Shown: positions 1 to 8,905 of the stretch, piece by piece
How positions within the stretch are numbered: position 1 is the first letter of the stretch
Layout of the letters: every line of letters begins with the position of its first letter
NCBI RefSeq assembly: GCF_003340555.1
Contig: NZ_QPLJ01000001.1
Span: 124,001 to 188,000, forward strand
DNA length: 64,000 nucleotides
Direction of reading: 5' to 3'
Source of the DNA: Jannaschia formosa
GTDB lineage: Bacteria > Pseudomonadota > Alphaproteobacteria > Rhodobacterales > Rhodobacteraceae
Notes under the pieces: generated by a model
Database searches by the model: none
Seen by the model: only the letters and a program-made list of their open reading frames with translations
What the model was told of the DNA's origin: nothing
Position numbers and translations under genes: made by a program

Positions 1-1304
1 CCGCGCAGGATCGCCTCGGCGCGGTCGCCGACCTCGGCGGCGCCCGGGGCGCCCTGCAGGACCGCGGCGCGGATCGCGGCCGGGCTTTCGGATCGCGGGT
101 TGTCGTCGGTGACGATGACCGCATCGGCGTTCTCGTTTGCGGCCGCGCCCATCAGCGGGCGCTTGCCGCGGTCGCGGTCGCCGCCCGCGCCGACGATGGC
201 GACGATCCGGCCCATCACATGCGGGCGCAGCGCCTTGAGCGCCGTCGCCACCGCGTCGGGCGTGTGGGCGTAGTCGACGAAGACCGCCGCGCCGCTGGCC
301 CGCGTCGCAGCAAGCTCCATCCGGCCACGCACGCCGCGGAGCTTCGGAAGCGCTGCGAAGACCGCCTCCGGCTCCTCGCCCGAGGCGATGACCAGCCCGG
401 CGGCCAGCAGCGCGTTCCCGGCCTGGAAGCCGCCGATCAGGTCGAGCCGGACGGAGACGGCCGCGTCCTGCCAGCGGAACAGCACCTCCTGCCCGGTCGC
501 GTCGAAGCGCTGGCCGGTCAGGCGCAGCCGTGCCTCCTCGGCCCGGCCGACGCCGACCACCTCCTGCCCGCGGCCCTCGCAGCGGGCGGCCAGTTCGCGG
601 CCATAGGGATCGTCGAGATTGATGACCGCCACCCCCTCGCCCGGCAGCACGCGGTCGAAGAGCCCGGACTTGGCCTCGAAATAGGCCTCCATGGTGCCGT
701 GGTAGTCGAGATGGTCCTGCGTGAGGTTCGTAAACCCCGCCGCCGCCAGCCGCACCGCCTCCAGCCGGCGCTGGTCGAGCCCGTGGGACGAGGCCTCCAT
801 CGCGGCATGGGTGATGCCGAACTGCGCCATCTCGGCCAGCAGCGCGTGCAGCGTGATCGGCTCGGGCGTGGTGTGGATGGCGGGGGCGTGGAACGCGCCC
901 TCGACGCCGGTCGTCCCGAGATTGGCGGCGGGCAGGCCCAGCGCCTCCCAGATCTGGCGGGTGAAGCTGGCCACGCTGGTCTTGCCGTTGGTGCCGGTGA
1001 CGGCGACCATCGTCTCGGGCTGGGATCCGGACATCAGCGCCGCCGCATAGGCCAGCGCGGCGCGCGGCTCCTCCACCACCACGAGAGGCGTGCCCGAGGG
1101 CAGCATCACGGCGCCTGCGCGGTCGGTCAGCACGGCGACGGCGCCGCGGGCCAGCGCGTCGGGGGCGAAGCGGGCCCCGTGCACGTTCGATCCCGGCAGC
1201 GCGGCGAACAGGTCGCCGGGCCGGACGTTGCGGTTGTCCACGGCCAGCCCGGAGACGCGGATGCCGTCGGGCCCGGTCAGCCCCAGTTCGGAGAGGGTCT
1301 TCAT
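1..1304 (-). CDS. murE: UDP-N-acetylmuramoyl-L-alanyl-D-glutamate--2,6-diaminopimelate ligase, 3' end cut by window edge
   Basis: MurE adds meso-diaminopimelate to UDP-MurNAc-L-Ala-D-Glu in the cytoplasm during peptidoglycan precursor synthesis. About 434 residues are visible, starting MKTLSELGLTGPDG. The Mur-ligase ATP-binding loop VAVTGTNGKTS and the central-domain stretch FTNLTQDHLDYHGTMEAY are both present. The DAP-recognition motif DDNPRSE lies near the truncated end, and its Asn-Pro-Arg is typical of DAP-type rather than lysine-type MurE. It follows ftsI on the minus strand after a 64-bp gap and is read as part of the same division and cell-wall cluster. The final residues lie beyond base 1. 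Confidence 0.95.
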   Translation of the reverse strand, partial: MKTLSELGLTGPDGIRVSGLAVDNRNVRPGDLFAALPGSNVHGARFAPDALARGAVAVLTDRAGAVMLPSGTPLVVVEEPRAALAYAAALMSGSQPETMVAVTGTNGKTSVASFTRQIWEALGLPAANLGTTGVEGAFHAPAIHTTPEPITLHALLAEMAQFGITHAAMEASSHGLDQRRLEAVRLAAAGFTNLTQDHLDYHGTMEAYFEAKSGLFDRVLPGEGVAVINLDDPYGRELAARCEGRGQEVVGVGRAEEARLRLTGQRFDATGQEVLFRWQDAAVSVRLDLIGGFQAGNALLAAGLVIASGEEPEAVFAALPKLRGVRGRMELAATRASGAAVFVDYAHTPDAVATALKALRPHVMGRIVAIVGAGGDRDRGKRPLMGAAANENADAVIVTDDNPRSESPAAIRAAVLQGAPGAAEVGDRAEAILR

Positions 1305-1368
1305 CGAGCGCCCCCGTCTCGCGCAGATGTTTCGGCGTGCCTCTAGCGTGCCGGGCGGAGCGCGTCCA

Positions 1369-3174
1369 TCAGCGCTGCGCGGTCTGTGTCAGATATGCAC
1401 CGAATTCGTCGCGTCCCGGATCGAAGTCGGGGCGAAGCCCCATCAGCGGCGCGACCCGGCGCACGATCTCGGAGGCGACGGGCACCGCGGTCCATCCAGC
1501 GGTCCGGCGGTCTTCCCCGGCGGCGCGGATCTCCGGCTCGTCCAGGCTGACGACCAGCACGTATTTCGGGTCCTGCGCCGGGAAGACCGCGGCGAAGGTC
1601 GCGATCACCTTGTCGTCCCAGTAGCCGCCCGTGTATTTCGGCTTGTCCGCCGTCCCGGTCTTGCCGCCGACCTGGTAGCCGGGGACCTCGCCCATCGACG
1701 CCGTTCCGTCGGTGACGACGCGGCGCAGCATGTGCCGCGCCTCGGCCGAAACACGCGGCGAGACGATGCGGGCCCCGGGCGCCGGCGGCTGGGTCTGTGC
1801 GACCAGCGTCGGCGTGACCCGCGTGCCGCCGTTGAGCAGCGAGGCGTAGCCCACCGCCAGATGCATCGGCGAGGCCGAGAGGCCGTGCCCGTAGCTGACT
1901 GTCATCGTCGTGATGTCGGGCCAGCGCGTGGGCACGATCGGCCGGACCGACCCCGCCTCGACCATCTCAAGCGGGGTCGGCTCGAAGAAGCCCATCGACT
2001 CGAGGAAGGCCTTTTGCCGCTTGCCCCCGATATCGAGCGCCATCCGCGCCGTCCCGATGTTCGAGGACTGCCGGATCACGTCCGTGACGGTCATCTGCGG
2101 GCCGTAGTTGTGGAAGTCGCGGATCGTGAACCGGCCCTGCCGCAGCGGCCCTCGGGTATCGATCAGCGTCCCCGAATTGGTCAGCCCCAGCTCCAGCGAC
2201 TGCGCGGCGGTGAAGATCTTGAAGGTCGAGCCCAGCTCGTAGACGCCCTGCACCGCCCGGTTGAACAGCGGGCTATCGCCCGGGTCTCCCTCGGTCGCGG
2301 GGCGCGGGCGGGAGTTCGGGTCGAAGTCCGGCAGCGAAGCGAGCGCCACGACCTCGCCGGTGCGCGCATCCATCAGGATCGCCGCCGCGCCCTTCGCGCC
2401 CATCAGCTTCATGCCGCCTTCGAGCACCCGTTCCGTCGCCGCCTGCACCGACAGGTCGATCGACAGCCGCAGCGGCGCGCCTTCCTGCACCGGGTCCGAG
2501 AGATAGTCGTCGAAGGTCTTCTCGACCCCGGCGACGCCGACGATCTCGGCGGCGCGGACGTCCTGCTCGCCGTAGCGGGCGCCGCCGAGGACATGCGCGG
2601 CCAGCGGGCCGTTCGGATAGAGCCGCATCTCGCGGCTGCCGAACAGCAGGCCCGGCTCGCCCAGGTCGTGGACGGCCTGCTGCTGCTCGGGCGAGATGTT
2701 GCCCTTGAGCCAGAAGAACTTCGAGCCGGAGTTGAAGCGCCGCTCCCAGACCTGCGCGTCCATGTCGGGGAAGATCCGCGACAGGCCCTCGGCGGCGGCG
2801 GCCGGGTCGAGCATCTTGTGCGGCTGGGCATAGAGCGCGGTCGCCGTCACGTTGGTCGCCAGCACCCGCCCCTCGCGGTCGGTGATGTCGGCGCGGGCGT
2901 TGACGATGCCCGCCCCGATCAGCGAGCCGGTCGCCGGCTCCCGCGCCTCCGAGGCGGCGATGGCGCCCATCTTTATCGCGACGGTCGCGAAGCCCAGCAC
3001 GAAGCAGGCGGCGGTGAACTTCAGCCGCCGTTCGGCGCGCAGCCGCGCCTTCTCGGGGTTCTCGCGCGGGGTCGTGGGGGCGGCAGGCAGGGGCGCGCGG
3101 GGGATACGCGGGGTGACGGGGCGGAACGGGTCCGTCGGCTCGGGGCGCGGGCGGCGGCGGAAGAGGGACATCAT
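1369..3174 (-). CDS. ftsI: Septal peptidoglycan transpeptidase FtsI (PBP3)
   Basis: FtsI crosslinks septal peptidoglycan and is the essential division-specific class B penicillin-binding protein. The 601-residue product has a proline-rich cytoplasmic tail and one membrane anchor at about residues 51-72. A dimerisation (pedestal) region precedes the transpeptidase domain, which holds all three catalytic motifs: STFK with nucleophile Ser316, SSN at 370-372 and KTG at 505-507. The start is a double ATG, and the first ATG overlaps the ftsL stop by 4 bp, which implies translational coupling. Length and domain order are normal for the family. Confidence 0.96.
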   Translation of the reverse strand: MMSLFRRRPRPEPTDPFRPVTPRIPRAPLPAAPTTPRENPEKARLRAERRLKFTAACFVLGFATVAIKMGAIAASEAREPATGSLIGAGIVNARADITDREGRVLATNVTATALYAQPHKMLDPAAAAEGLSRIFPDMDAQVWERRFNSGSKFFWLKGNISPEQQQAVHDLGEPGLLFGSREMRLYPNGPLAAHVLGGARYGEQDVRAAEIVGVAGVEKTFDDYLSDPVQEGAPLRLSIDLSVQAATERVLEGGMKLMGAKGAAAILMDARTGEVVALASLPDFDPNSRPRPATEGDPGDSPLFNRAVQGVYELGSTFKIFTAAQSLELGLTNSGTLIDTRGPLRQGRFTIRDFHNYGPQMTVTDVIRQSSNIGTARMALDIGGKRQKAFLESMGFFEPTPLEMVEAGSVRPIVPTRWPDITTMTVSYGHGLSASPMHLAVGYASLLNGGTRVTPTLVAQTQPPAPGARIVSPRVSAEARHMLRRVVTDGTASMGEVPGYQVGGKTGTADKPKYTGGYWDDKVIATFAAVFPAQDPKYVLVVSLDEPEIRAAGEDRRTAGWTAVPVASEIVRRVAPLMGLRPDFDPGRDEFGAYLTQTAQR

Positions 3175-3605
3175 GGCAGCTGCTCTCCGTCATCGGCGAG
3201 GGTGGGCGGGGCGATCACCCGGGGCGGCGTCGTGGCGCCGTACCGGTGGTTCATGATGATCACGTCCGAGAAGTCCTCCTCCTCGAAGACGTGGTCGGCA
3301 ACCTCGACCACCACCACGGGCAGCGGAAAGCCGACCTGATCCGTCATCGCGAAATGGTCCGAGGCCAGCGGCACAAGGCCCAGCCGCTCGAAGTTCATCT
3401 CGACCAGCGCGGCCAGGCGGTCGGGGCGGTTGAGATAGGCCCATTCGGCGCGCAGCATCGACAGCTCCTGGTGGCGCTGGCCGATCTGGCTTTCCAGCCG
3501 GGCCACGGCCTTCTCGGTCGCGCGGGTCTCGTAGCCCTCGTGGTAGGCCCAGACGCCCAGCAGGACGACGATCACCGTCGAGAGGGTGTAGATGAAGCCG
3601 CGCAT
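3171..3605 (-). CDS. ftsL: Cell division protein FtsL
   Basis: This is a 144-residue bitopic membrane protein with a very short cytoplasmic N-terminus and a transmembrane helix at about residues 5-22. A periplasmic heptad-rich stretch (about 28-60) fits the FtsL coiled coil that pairs with FtsB in the divisome. FtsL is poorly conserved, so the call rests mainly on position between rsmH and ftsI plus this topology. Its ATG directly abuts the rsmH stop, and its stop overlaps the ftsI start by 4 bp. The long acidic C-terminal tail is a local feature. Confidence 0.85.
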   Translation of the reverse strand: MRGFIYTLSTVIVVLLGVWAYHEGYETRATEKAVARLESQIGQRHQELSMLRAEWAYLNRPDRLAALVEMNFERLGLVPLASDHFAMTDQVGFPLPVVVVEVADHVFEEEDFSDVIIMNHRYGATTPPRVIAPPTLADDGEQLP

Positions 3606-4583
3606 TCAGGTTCTCCGGGGAAGGGTGATCTCGGGCAGGCCGAGCTCGCGTCGCTCGACCGGGGCGGCGGGCGCCTCGGTGCGCCGCGCCAGCCGCAGCC
3701 GGGCCGAGCGGGCGCGCGGATTGGCGGCGATCTCCGCCTCGGTCGGGGAGATTGCCTTGCCGACCAGCGTGAAGGCCGGGTCGCGCGCCGCCCGTTCCGG
3801 CAGATGGCGGGACCCGCCGCCGCCCGCGTCCGAGCGCGCGGCAAGGAAGCGCTTCACCGCCCGGTCCTCGACGGAATGGAAGGTCACGACCGCAAGCCAG
3901 CCGCCCGGCGCCAGCGCCCGCTCGGCGGCCTGAAGCCCCTCGGCCAGCTCTCCGAACTCGTCGTTGACGGCGATCCGGATCGCCTGGAAGGCGCGGGTGG
4001 CGGGATGGCTCTGGCCCGGCTTCGACCGCGGCAGGTTCGCGGAGACGGTCTCGGCCAGTTGGGCCGTCGTCACGTAAGGCGCGGCTTCCCGTTCACGGAC
4101 GATGGCGCGGGCGATGCGGCGGGCGGCGCGCTCCTCGCCGTAACGGTGCAGGATGTCGGCCAGCAGTCCCTCGGGCGCCTCGTTGACGAGATCGGCGGCG
4201 GTCGGCCCCTCGTCCCCCATGCGCATGTCGAGCGGCCCGTCCTTCATGAAGCTGAATCCCCTCTCCGCCCGGTCGAGCTGCATCGAGCTCACGCCCAGGT
4301 CCAAGACGACTCCTGACGCATCGCTCGCGACCTCGTCCATCCGGGAGAAGACGGTCTTCACCGTATCGAGTCGTCCTTGCCACACCGCGCCCCATTCGGC
4401 AGCCATCTCGTGGGCCAGCGGGTCGCGGTCGAGCCCGATGACCCGCTCCGCCCCCGCCTCCAGCAGGGCACGGGTATAGCCGCCCGCCCCCATCGTGCCG
4501 TCGATCCAGGTGCCCGAAAGCGGGCCGACGGCGTCGAGGATCGGCTGCAGCAGGACCGGGACATGCGGGGCTTGTCCGGTCAC
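3606..4583 (-). CDS. rsmH: 16S rRNA (cytosine(1402)-N4)-methyltransferase RsmH (MraW)
   Basis: RsmH methylates N4 of C1402 in the 16S rRNA decoding centre using S-adenosylmethionine. The 325-residue protein begins with GTG and reads [19 protein letters not shown]. It contains the SAM-binding loop [14 protein letters not shown], the [13 protein letters not shown] motif and the conserved GFSF(M)KDGPLDMRM segment. The end retains the typical [10 protein letters not shown] motif. The GTG start overlaps the mraZ stop by 4 bp, so translation of the two is probably coupled. Family length is about 310-330 residues. Confidence 0.96.
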   Translation of the reverse strand: MTGQAPHVPVLLQPILDAVGPLSGTWIDGTMGAGGYTRALLEAGAERVIGLDRDPLAHEMAAEWGAVWQGRLDTVKTVFSRMDEVASDASGVVLDLGVSSMQLDRAERGFSFMKDGPLDMRMGDEGPTAADLVNEAPEGLLADILHRYGEERAARRIARAIVREREAAPYVTTAQLAETVSANLPRSKPGQSHPATRAFQAIRIAVNDEFGELAEGLQAAERALAPGGWLAVVTFHSVEDRAVKRFLAARSDAGGGGSRHLPERAARDPAFTLVGKAISPTEAEIAANPRARSARLRLARRTEAPAAPVERRELGLPEITLPRRT

Positions 4584-5095
4584 TCGGCCACCCTTGGTCC
4601 GGGGCGGGGCTTGGGCGGCAGCAGCGCGAAGGGCGAGTCGCCGGCGGGCCGCGTCGCCATCCGCTGTGCGAGGCGGCTGACGGCGGTCTTCGGCGCGTCG
4701 GGCGAGTAGATGCGGAACCGCTCGCCGCGCCCGGCGAAGACCATCTCGCCGTCGAGCAGGGCGGCCTCCCGCAGGTGCTTGGGCAGGATGATCCGGTGGG
4801 TATCGTCGAGCCGCAGTTCCTCGATGTTCTCGTAGAGGAATTCCTCCAGCGCCTCGCGGTCGGGATCGCCGGGATGCATCTCTCGAACCTGCTCGGTCAT
4901 CTCGTTCATCCCGCGCACCGTCAGACAGGTGAGGAAGGCCTCGCCATCCCAATGGGCGATGAAGACGGTGGCATTGCGTTCGGGGCCGAAATCGGGGTCG
5001 GCGGCCTCCAGGGCGCGGCGGAATCCGGGCGGGACGGAGACTCGCCCCTTGCCGTCGATCTTGACGTGGTGCTTGCCTCTGAAGAGGTCCTCCAC
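4580..5095 (-). CDS. mraZ: Transcriptional regulator MraZ
   Basis: MraZ is the DNA-binding protein that heads division and cell-wall clusters and usually controls its own operon. The 171-residue product contains two SpoVT/AbrB-type half-domains: [15 protein letters not shown] near residues 13-27 and [14 protein letters not shown] in the second half. The start is GTG at the sequence reading [17 protein letters not shown], and the conserved N-terminal length supports it. It is the first gene of the minus-strand cluster, so the promoter must lie in 5096-5746. I did not find the usual spaced GTGGG-type MraZ boxes upstream. Confidence 0.93.
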   Translation of the reverse strand: MEDLFRGKHHVKIDGKGRVSVPPGFRRALEAADPDFGPERNATVFIAHWDGEAFLTCLTVRGMNEMTEQVREMHPGDPDREALEEFLYENIEELRLDDTHRIILPKHLREAALLDGEMVFAGRGERFRIYSPDAPKTAVSRLAQRMATRPAGDSPFALLPPKPRPGPRVAE

Positions 5096-5434
5096 CGTCC
5101 GGGCCGTCCCTTCGCCTTGCGCCGCGAACCCCTGCGCGGCCTATGCTGTGGAACCCCGGAAACGGATGCGGCGACCCAGGGTCTGCCAACCTGGGCCGCC
5201 GCCTGCCCCGTCGTCCGGGCCTCCCGATCGCGCGTCACCTGGGGGGATGAGTTTGCTCGAAACGCGATCGGGATCTTCAACGTCTGGCGATGCGAGAGTG
5301 CCTGTATGTCCTGCCATTTTTTTGCTGGAGCCGGGGTCGTTTGCTGCCCCGTGATCCCTCATCTGCCGTGGCTCGTTACTGCCACGCGACGGATGGGCTG
5401 GCTACCCAAAAGTTGGGAACGCGGGTTTGCAAAG

Positions 5435-5455
5435 TTATCCACAATCTGTGGATTA
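5435..5455. promoter_or_regulatory. Inverted pair of DnaA boxes
   Basis: TTATCCACA at 5435-5443 is a perfect match to the bacterial DnaA-box consensus. After three bases, TGTGGATTA at 5447-5455 is the same box inverted with one mismatch. A weaker third copy (GGTGGATAG) follows near 5459. The pair lies about 340 bp upstream of mraZ. DnaA-dependent control of the division operon, or a DnaA-titration site, is inferred. Confidence 0.55.
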
Positions 5456-5481
5456 GCGGTGGATAGAGTGAAAAACACACT

Positions 5482-5521
5482 ACATGTTGTGTCCGTCGAA
5501 GGAATGTTAAGAACCTGTTGA
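5482..5521 (-). promoter_or_regulatory. Candidate mraZ promoter with CtrA-like box
   Basis: Read on the minus strand, TCAA-N7-TTAAC (5521-5506) matches the alphaproteobacterial CtrA consensus TTAA-N7-TTAAC with one mismatch. Its second half overlaps TTAACA (5510-5505), a five-of-six match to a -35 element. A 17-base spacer leads to a weak -10, ACATGT (5487-5482). Overlap of a CtrA box with the -35 is the usual arrangement at CtrA-activated promoters. Site and function are both predictions. Confidence 0.4.
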
Positions 5522-5746
5522 GGTCCAAACTAGCCCAAACTTTTTTCCAACGACCGCTCCACGTGGCCCGGAAATCACATCGCCCGGCCCTGTCCGCCAC
5601 GCGGCAAAATTCACCTTCCCGCGCAGCGAGACGGCAGTCGGAGAACCCCGGGAAGGAGAGTCTTTAATTTTCAGAAACTTGCCCGGATCGCGCCGTCGGC
5701 GTCGAATCGTGGCCCATGATTCGAGCGGATCGGGGGACCCGAGCGC

Positions 5747-6826
5747 TCAGCCGAGCTCCCGCGCGATCAGCCCGCGCGCCAGGTCGGCGAAGGCCTCGGC
5801 CATCGCGCCCTCGCCCAGCGCGACCGGCCGGCCCTCGTCTCCCGACAACCGGGTGTCGAGGTCGATGGGCAGCGCGCCGAGGAAGGGCAGGCCCAGCCGC
5901 TCGGCCTCGGCGGCGACGCCGCCATGGCCGAAGACATGCGCCTCGTGGCCGCAGTTGGGGCAGTGGAACGTGCTCATGTTCTCGATCAGCCCGACAATCG
6001 GCGTCTTCAGCGTCGCGAACATGTCCAGCGCCTTGCGCGCATCCAGCAGCGCCACGTCCTGCGGGGTCGAGACCACGATGGCCCCGTCGACCACCGCCTT
6101 GGTGCAGAGCGTCAGCTGCACGTCGCCGGTCCCAGGCGGCAGGTCGACGATCAGCACGTCGAGCGGCTCTCCACCGGTGTGATGCGTCCAGGCGACCTGC
6201 CCCAGCATCTGCTGCAGCGCGCCCATCAGCATCGGGCCGCGCCAGACCACGGCCTTGGCCGGGTCCAGCATCAGCCCGATCGACATGAGCGTGACGCCAT
6301 GGGCGATCAACGGGTGGATGGTCTTGCCATCCGGCGAGGCGGGGCGCTTCGTCGCGCCCATCATCCGCGGCTGGGACGGTCCGTAGATGTCGGCGTCGAG
6401 CAGGCCCACGCGCCGCCCCTGCCGCGCCAGCGCCACGGCGAGGTTGGCCGAGACGGTGGACTTGCCGACCCCGCCCTTGCCCGAGGCGACGGCGATCACG
6501 CGCTCGACGCCGACGACGCGGGCGGGCCCCTCCTGCGGCTTCGGGTGCCCGCCGATCTTCAGCGAGGGGGGCTGCTTCGCCTCGGTCGGGGCCGACAGCA
6601 CGGCCCGCGCCTTCGACACGCCGTCGAGCTGCGCGACGGCGGCCTCGGCCGCGGCGCGGATGGGCTCCATCTGGCGGGCGATCTCGGCCGAGGGCGCCTC
6701 GATGACGAAGCTCGCGGTATCGCCCGCGACCGTCACCGCGCGCACCATGTCCTTCGACACGAGGTCCCCGCCGACGGGCAGCGAGATGCGGGACAGGGCC
6801 GCAAGAATGTCGTCGCGCGTGGCCAT
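5747..6826 (-). CDS. apbC: Mrp/NBP35-family iron-sulfur cluster carrier ATPase (ApbC)
   Basis: Mrp/ApbC proteins bind a 4Fe-4S cluster in the cytoplasm and hand it to apoproteins, using a P-loop ATPase fold. The 359-residue protein has an N-terminal MIP18/DUF59-like domain (about 1-80). A deviant Walker A, GKGGVGKST, spans about residues 116-124, followed by LLDADIYGPS. The bridging cluster ligands are Cys289 and Cys292 in a CPNC motif. It stands between the division cluster and an MFS exporter, all on the minus strand, without obvious operon coupling to either. Confidence 0.93.
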   Translation of the reverse strand: MATRDDILAALSRISLPVGGDLVSKDMVRAVTVAGDTASFVIEAPSAEIARQMEPIRAAAEAAVAQLDGVSKARAVLSAPTEAKQPPSLKIGGHPKPQEGPARVVGVERVIAVASGKGGVGKSTVSANLAVALARQGRRVGLLDADIYGPSQPRMMGATKRPASPDGKTIHPLIAHGVTLMSIGLMLDPAKAVVWRGPMLMGALQQMLGQVAWTHHTGGEPLDVLIVDLPPGTGDVQLTLCTKAVVDGAIVVSTPQDVALLDARKALDMFATLKTPIVGLIENMSTFHCPNCGHEAHVFGHGGVAAEAERLGLPFLGALPIDLDTRLSGDEGRPVALGEGAMAEAFADLARGLIARELG

Positions 6827-6853
6827 GGTCTTCCCCCGGGTTCCGTAGGGGCG

Positions 6854-8056
6854 TTACGTGGGCCGTCCCGTCCGCGAAGGCAAGACCATCAGCGCCGTGG
6901 CGATCCCGCCGATTCCCCCCGCGCCGATCAGCGTCGCCGGCAGGCCGACCAGACCGGCGATGCCGCCCAGCACGCCCGACCCCAGCGCAACCGCCCCGAT
7001 CCCGACCACGACCCAGAGCGACATGACCCGCCCGCGCAGACCGTCCGGCAGCTCCATCTGCACCATCGCCTGCAGGGTCACGCCGCAGAAGGTGGAGGTG
7101 AAGCCCGCCAGCGCCGTCCAGCCCAGCACGACCCACCAGGACCGCGCGAGGCCCAGCCCCACAAGCCCCAGCACGCCGGCCACCAGCAGGACCCGCAGCA
7201 ACGTCGGCACCCCGTCGCGGACCTGGCCCTGCCCCATCGCCTTGGCGAAGGCCGCGACCAGCGCGCCCGCCCCCGCCGCCGCCGTCAACAGGCCAAGCCC
7301 CTCGGCGCCGCGCCCGTGCACGCCCTCGGCCATGACCGGCAGCAGCTCCAGATAGCCACGCACCAGCACCGCCATCGCCCCGGTCAGAAGGATCGCCTGC
7401 CGGGTCACGGGCGTGACCCAGATATACCGCGCCGCATCCGCCAGCCCCTGGCGGATCGACCCGTGCCCGCTGGCCGAGACCGGCAGCGGCCGCGGGTCCA
7501 TCCAGCGCACCGCCACCAGCATCGGCAGATAGAGGGCCGACGCGGCCCAGAGCGTCGCGACCGGTCCGACGCTGGCCAGCGCGAGCCCGGCCAGCATCGG
7601 CGCCACCAGCCGCGCGAGGTTGAAGTTCAGCGCCGTCAGCGCCACGACGTTCTGCACCTCGGCCGCGGGCACCAGCCGCGGGGCGAGCGACATTCGCACC
7701 GGGTGATGCGCCGAGCTCACCAGCCCGATGGCCAGCGCCAGCGCGACCAGCATGGCCTGCCCCAGCCCCGGCCCCCCGGCCAGCAGCGCGGCCAGCGCCA
7801 TCAGCGCGGCCATCGCGCCCGAGGTCGTGCGGATCGCCCGCCGGATGTCGGCGCGGTCGACCAGCACGCCGAAGATCGGGCCCGAGATCAGCATCGGCGC
7901 GAGGCTCAGGGCCGCGACCAGCCCGACGAAGGCCGCCGAGCCCGACACCTCCCAGGCGAGCCAGCCCAGCGTGACCCGCTGCGCCCAGAGCGCCTGGACC
8001 AGCGGCACGGCGGCGAAGAAATAGGCGCGGAAGCCGGGATGGGAGAGGGCGGACAT
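6854..8056 (-). CDS. MFS transporter (MFS_3/EntS-like)
   Basis: This 400-residue protein has about 11-12 hydrophobic segments and the general plan of the major facilitator superfamily, closest in style to the MFS_3/EntS group of proton-driven exporters. The loop GVLVDRADIRRAIR after the second helix corresponds to the conserved MFS A-motif region. The start was set at MSALSHPGFRAYFF because upstream residues in the longer frame are not membrane-protein-like. It begins 27 bp upstream of mrp on the same strand, so co-transcription is possible. The substrate cannot be told from sequence. Confidence 0.8.
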   Translation of the reverse strand: MSALSHPGFRAYFFAAVPLVQALWAQRVTLGWLAWEVSGSAAFVGLVAALSLAPMLISGPIFGVLVDRADIRRAIRTTSGAMAALMALAALLAGGPGLGQAMLVALALAIGLVSSAHHPVRMSLAPRLVPAAEVQNVVALTALNFNLARLVAPMLAGLALASVGPVATLWAASALYLPMLVAVRWMDPRPLPVSASGHGSIRQGLADAARYIWVTPVTRQAILLTGAMAVLVRGYLELLPVMAEGVHGRGAEGLGLLTAAAGAGALVAAFAKAMGQGQVRDGVPTLLRVLLVAGVLGLVGLGLARSWWVVLGWTALAGFTSTFCGVTLQAMVQMELPDGLRGRVMSLWVVVGIGAVALGSGVLGGIAGLVGLPATLIGAGGIGGIATALMVLPSRTGRPT

Positions 8057-8262
8057 CTCGCTAGACGCCGCCAACGGAAAGGCAGTTCCCGCTGACGCGA
8101 GGTTCGCCATGCACATGCTGCATGGCAGCATTGACGCATCGCGCGCTTGTGCAAGCGCAGCATGGAGACCACCTTCCCCTCAACGAAACACGGTGGTTCG
8201 GGCAATCCGGCTCGGCCACGATGCCGGGGGCGGAATGTCCCCGATCACGGAAAGGACATGAC

Positions 8263-8484
8263 ATGGCCAACACTGCTTACGGCACCTCCACCCTGACGAT
8301 CGGCGCGCTGCGCGACCGGGCCGTCTCCCGCCTCGACTCGGTCCGCGACGGCTGGCGCCGCTGGCGTCTCTATACGCGGACCTATGACGAACTCGCCGCG
8401 TTGTCTTCGCGCGAGCTCGACGACCTCGGCATCAGCCGGTCATCGATCCGCTCGATCGCGCATGAGGCGGCTTACGGCAAGTAA
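8263..8484 (+). CDS. Small DUF1127 protein, CcaF1-like
   Basis: This 73-residue basic protein ends in the DUF1127 signature YDELAALSSRELDDLGISRSSI. An AAAGGA ribosome-binding site precedes the ATG. In Rhodobacter sphaeroides a DUF1127 gene (RSP_6037, CcaF1, an RNA-binding protein) is co-transcribed from a heat-shock-sigma promoter with the CcsR small RNAs directly behind it. Here too the gene is followed 14-30 bp downstream by CCTCC-loop hairpins, so the same arrangement is inferred. A 6-bp inverted repeat (ACCACC at 8168, GGTGGT at 8192) lies in the leader. No clear RpoH promoter could be assigned. Confidence 0.85.
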   Translation: MANTAYGTSTLTIGALRDRAVSRLDSVRDGWRRWRLYTRTYDELAALSSRELDDLGISRSSIRSIAHEAAYGK

Positions 8485-8497
8485 GCGCCTCAGGATA

Positions 8498-8905
8498 CCC
8501 GGTTTCGCTCCTCCTCCTCCCTGAGAGCGGTGCCGGGCCGCGCAGCGGTCCCTTCCTCCCATCGGGCCGCTGCGCATCCGCCGATCCCCTCCTCCCATTC
8601 GGGATCGGCGCGGGCGTCTCCTCCTCCCTGGGGATGCCCTGACTTGACGGACCGGCGGCGCCTTCCTCCTCCTCCCTGAGGGCGTCGTCGGGACCGTCAC
8701 CCCATACCCGGGCCGCGCCTCTCCTCCCTGAGGACGGCACCGGGGCGCGCGGCAGGCCCCGTCCTCCCACCGGGCCGCTGCGCATCCGCCGATCCCCTCC
8801 TCCCATTCGGGATCGGCGCGGGCGTCCCCTCCTCCCTGGGGATGGCCTGACTTGACGGACCGGCGGCGCCCTCCTCCTCCTCCCTGAGGGCGTCGTCGGG
8901 ACCGG
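8498..8905 (+). repeat. Tandem duplication, two units of about 208 bp
   Basis: The small-RNA array consists of two imperfect copies offset by 207-208 bp (for example 8581 against 8789, 8651 against 8859). Each unit contains five hairpins in the same order. The CCGATCCC stem-loop is identical in both. The first and second hairpins have diverged more, partly by paired changes that keep the stems. This shows expansion by duplication under selection for structure. Confidence 0.85.

Larger units (their letters stand above)
5096..5746. other. Control region between mraZ and mrp
   Basis: This 651-bp stretch lies upstream of mraZ and downstream of mrp, which reads on the same strand. No convincing gene was seen. 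It is noticeably AT-richer around 5430-5560 than its surroundings. It contains a pair of facing DnaA boxes (5435-5455), a CtrA-like site overlapping a candidate promoter (5482-5521) and a perfect 10-bp inverted repeat (CCCGATCGCG at 5223-5232, complement at 5263-5272). RNase P RNA, which sits near mraZ in some alphaproteobacteria, was looked for and not recognised. Confidence 0.6.

Noticed and set aside
1090-3339. Long open frame on the plus strand opposite ftsI (about 750 codons)
   Set aside because: Arg/Gly/His-rich composition with no domain; it mirrors ftsI codons in very GC-rich DNA. The same holds for long antisense frames at 9008-11521, 15161-17710, 31174-33756, 37253-40717, 46579-48141 and 57090-59273.
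5141-5362. 73-codon minus-strand frame upstream of mraZ
   Set aside because: No ribosome-binding site, no recognisable motif, and it overlaps the control region with its inverted repeat.
5096-5400. RNase P RNA or MraZ-box array upstream of mraZ
   Set aside because: The conserved RNase P core (GAGGAAAGTCCGGGC-like) was not found on either strand, and no regularly spaced GTGGG repeats were seen.
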